A stretch of 64,000 nucleotides of DNA. Origin: Corynebacterium genitalium ATCC 33030 (GTDB lineage: Bacteria; Actinomycetota; Actinomycetes; Mycobacteriales; Mycobacteriaceae). The DNA is taken from contig NZ_CM000961.1 in NCBI RefSeq assembly GCF_000143825.1, positions 1,633,448 through 1,697,447 on the forward strand. The letters are read 5' to 3'. The position numbers were made by a program, and so were the translations under genes. The notes beneath the pieces are model-generated. The model ran no database searches and was not told the DNA's origin. It saw only the letters and a list, made by a program, of their open reading frames with translations. Below, one piece after another: positions 62,208 through 64,000 of the stretch (its first letter is position 1; the number at the start of each line of letters is the position of its first letter).

Positions 62208-62213
62208 TAGACT
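62208..62213 (+). promoter_or_regulatory. Probable -10 element of hemH, leaderless type
   Basis: TAGACT is followed by 7 nt and ATG 62221, with no ribosome binding site. It is part of an inverted repeat TAGAC-N4-GTCTA. Confidence 0.5.
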
Positions 62214-62220
62214 GGGGTCT

Positions 62221-63270
62221 ATGTCCCTGAGTGATTTTGATGCCCTCCTCGTCCTTTCCTTCGGTGGCCCCGAAGGGGAGGACGAGGTTATTCCTTTTCT
62301 CGAGAATGTCACCAAAGGCCGCGGCATTCCCCGCGAGCGCCTCGCTGAGGTCGGTGAGCACTACTTCAACTTCGGTGGTGTGAGCCCGATCAACGAGCAG
62401 AACCGCACGATCATCTCCAATATTGAGGCGGAGATTGAGCGGCGAGGCGAAACCCTTCCTGTCTACTTCGGCAACCGCAACTGGCGCCCGTTCGCATTGG
62501 AAGCGGCCGATGAGATCAAGGCGGACGGCCACCGTAATGTCGCTGTCTTCGCCACCTCGGCCTGGGGTGGGTACTCGGCGTGCCGCCAGTATGACGAAGA
62601 CATCGTGAAGCTGCGCGAGTCCCACGGCGACATTGAGTTCACGAAGTTGTGGCAGTTCTACGGTCACCCGACCTTCGTCTCGCTCATGGCCGACCATGTC
62701 CGCCAGGCGTGGGAGGCCGCAGACCAGGCCACCACGCGCGTGCTGTTCACTGCGCACTCTGTTCCCAACGCGGCTGATGACGCTTCCGGTGGCCCGACCG
62801 ACGCCAACCTGTACTCGCGCCAGGTCGAGGAGGCGTCCCGGCTGATCGCTGAGGCTGCCGGCCTGCCGTCTTACGAGGTCGTGTGGCAGTCCCGCTCCGG
62901 TAACCCGGCTACGCCGTGGCTGGAGCCGGACGTGGTCGACCGCACCGAAGAGCTGCATGATGAGGACAGCTCGATCAAGCACATCATTTGCGTGCCGGTG
63001 GGCTTCATCACTGACCACATGGAGGTCATCTGGGATCTCGACACTGAGCTCAAAGAAGCTTGCGACGAGCGCGGCATCACCTTGACTCGTACGCCGACGG
63101 TCGGACTCGAGCCGGAATTCGCCAACCTCGTCCTCGATCTCGTGGAGAACACCGCCGCCGGGACTGAACCGAAGACGCTGTCCACGATCACGGTTCAGGG
63201 CTGCACGCTCAATGGCGCGCCGTGTAAGGAAGGCTGCTGCACCCCGCAGCGTCCCCAGCCGCAGAGCTAA
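62221..63270 (+). CDS. hemH: Coproporphyrin ferrochelatase
   Basis: Inserts ferrous iron into a porphyrin. In actinobacteria the substrate is coproporphyrin III (enzyme also called CpfC). The 349 residues show LLVLSFGGPEGEDEVIPFLE, YFNFGGVSPIN, FTAHSVP with the active-site His, and VPVGFITDHMEVIWDLD. The C-terminus GCTLNGAPCKEGCC is Cys-rich, in keeping with the [2Fe-2S] cluster known in actinobacterial ferrochelatases, though the spacing should be checked. Confidence 0.95.
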   Translation: MSLSDFDALLVLSFGGPEGEDEVIPFLENVTKGRGIPRERLAEVGEHYFNFGGVSPINEQNRTIISNIEAEIERRGETLPVYFGNRNWRPFALEAADEIKADGHRNVAVFATSAWGGYSACRQYDEDIVKLRESHGDIEFTKLWQFYGHPTFVSLMADHVRQAWEAADQATTRVLFTAHSVPNAADDASGGPTDANLYSRQVEEASRLIAEAAGLPSYEVVWQSRSGNPATPWLEPDVVDRTEELHDEDSSIKHIICVPVGFITDHMEVIWDLDTELKEACDERGITLTRTPTVGLEPEFANLVLDLVENTAAGTEPKTLSTITVQGCTLNGAPCKEGCCTPQRPQPQS

Positions 63271-63277
63271 GCCTGCG

Positions 63278-64000
63278 TTAGTCGCCGCGCTGGTAGTCGA
63301 GCACAGCGTCGGCGACACCGGCCATGCGTGCCGTGCGGATGTGGCGCCACAGGGCGAACAGGTGCGGGTCAAATGAATGGTCGCCTAGCGTATCGACGAC
63401 CGTCTCCACCACCGCCGCAACCGCATCCGCCCGGGCGAACAGTTTGGCCGCACGCGGCGGGGTTCGCATGGGCAACCCCGGGGTGTCGTAGAAGTCTGCC
63501 AGTGTCCCCACCGTCAAACGCGGGTTGGGCAGATCTGACCGGATACCCCCGGCCGCCTCGATGAGGACCGCAGCTTCGTTCGTGGCGCGGGAGAGAAGCG
63601 CATCCGCCTCGCCGGGGGAGAGCCAGGCCGGTTCAGGCAGGCGCTCGTGCTCCTCGAACCAGCGCCACTGCGTGCCGTTATCGCCATATTCGGGAATCAG
63701 GATGTGGTTCGCCCCTGCGTGGCCGCGGATGACCACCGCACCGGCTTCACCAAGGGCCGCTGCCGCTGGCGAACCGGCGGGCAACTCCGGCGGTTGGCCA
63801 GGTCCGGATAGGATGAGGCGGACTGCTGGCCCTTCTGTATCCAGGTCGGCTTCGGAACGGACCTCCCGCAGCAGGTGGGCCAGCGGTTGGCCGGCATAGT
63901 GGTGGTCCCCGCCGAGGTCCGTCAGCGCCGACACGAGCGCGTCAGTGGACTCGTGCCCATAGAGCCACGCAGCCAACCAGACAGCTGCGTTCTGGAGTGG
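63278..64000 (-). CDS. Hypothetical protein, 5' end beyond the window
   Basis: An open frame of 240 codons plus stop that runs off the right edge, so the start is outside the window; TTG 63976 is in frame but the coding pattern continues upstream of it (LQNAAVWLAAWLYG). The protein is Ala/Leu-rich with acidic patches. I do not recognise the family; ILIPEYGDNGTQWRWFEEHE is its most distinctive stretch. It converges on hemH with a 7-nt gap. Confidence 0.7.
   Translation of the reverse strand, partial: PLQNAAVWLAAWLYGHESTDALVSALTDLGGDHHYAGQPLAHLLREVRSEADLDTEGPAVRLILSGPGQPPELPAGSPAAAALGEAGAVVIRGHAGANHILIPEYGDNGTQWRWFEEHERLPEPAWLSPGEADALLSRATNEAAVLIEAAGGIRSDLPNPRLTVGTLADFYDTPGLPMRTPPRAAKLFARADAVAAVVETVVDTLGDHSFDPHLFALWRHIRTARMAGVADAVLDYQRGD

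Noticed and set aside
62208..62221. TAGAC-N4-GTCTA before hemH as an McbR site
   Set aside because: The half-sites match but the spacer is 4, not 6, so the two half-sites are on the wrong helical phase. The TAGACT part is better explained as a -10 box.

Overview
The window is chromosomal DNA of a Corynebacterium-type actinobacterium. It is high in G+C, and its gene order follows the conserved corynebacterial block gmk-rpoZ-coaBC-metK-priA-def-fmt-rsmB-rpe-ribDEBAH-uvrC-rapZ-yvcK-whiA-gap-pgk-tpi-secG, then tkt-tal-zwf-opcA-pgl, ctaB/ctaA, mptB, the suf operon, acn, an Rv1476-like gene, ripA-like and hemH. Actinobacterial markers include mihF, OpcA, SufR, MptB, a PriA without helicase motifs and an NlpC/P60 RipA-type hydrolase. 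Genus is well supported; I do not name a species.

Layout. 1-1460: mihF, gmk and rpoZ. 1592-5533: an accessory insertion between rpoZ and coaBC, made of an HNH (13E12-type) endonuclease gene, a degenerate low-GC stretch, a DUF3558-type lipoprotein gene and a 581-residue Gly/Ala-repeat protein. 5629-10163: coaBC, metK, then three leftward envelope genes. 10276-19319: priA, then a tightly coupled run from def through the riboflavin genes. 19345-24935: PH-domain protein, uvrC, rapZ, yvcK, whiA. 25036-28539: glycolytic operon gap-pgk-tpiA plus secG. 28602-35333 (leftward): pentose phosphate operon tkt-tal-zwf-opcA-pgl. 35431-43205: CapA-like lipoprotein, heme O and heme A synthases, quinone oxidoreductase, an ABC exporter and mannosyltransferase MptB. 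43320-49654: sufR-B-D-C-S-U-T. 49687-56272: ABC-F ATPase and small conserved genes, including two class I glutamine amidotransferases and a MerR-like fragment. 56396-64000: aconitase, Rv1476-like protein, RipA-like hydrolase, ferrochelatase and a partial gene.

Regulation visible in the sequence. A perfect TAGAC-N6-GTCTA site (the motif known for McbR of C. glutamicum) lies in the spacer of the metK promoter and overlaps the coaBC stop codon. A 26-bp interrupted palindrome precedes sufR and is a candidate autoregulatory operator. Eighteen genes have a TANNNT hexamer ending 6-8 nt before the start codon, the arrangement expected for leaderless mRNAs; this also settles several start codons. Two strong terminators and three further intergenic hairpins are visible.

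Differences from the C. glutamicum gene order: ppc is absent between tpiA and secG, acnR is absent after acn, and the rpoZ-coaBC junction carries the accessory insertion. I see no CRISPR array, tRNA, rRNA or insertion sequence, and no prophage. Nothing here is clearly a new defence or biosynthetic system. The best candidate for something undescribed is the lipoprotein/glycine-rich protein pair at 3147-5533.
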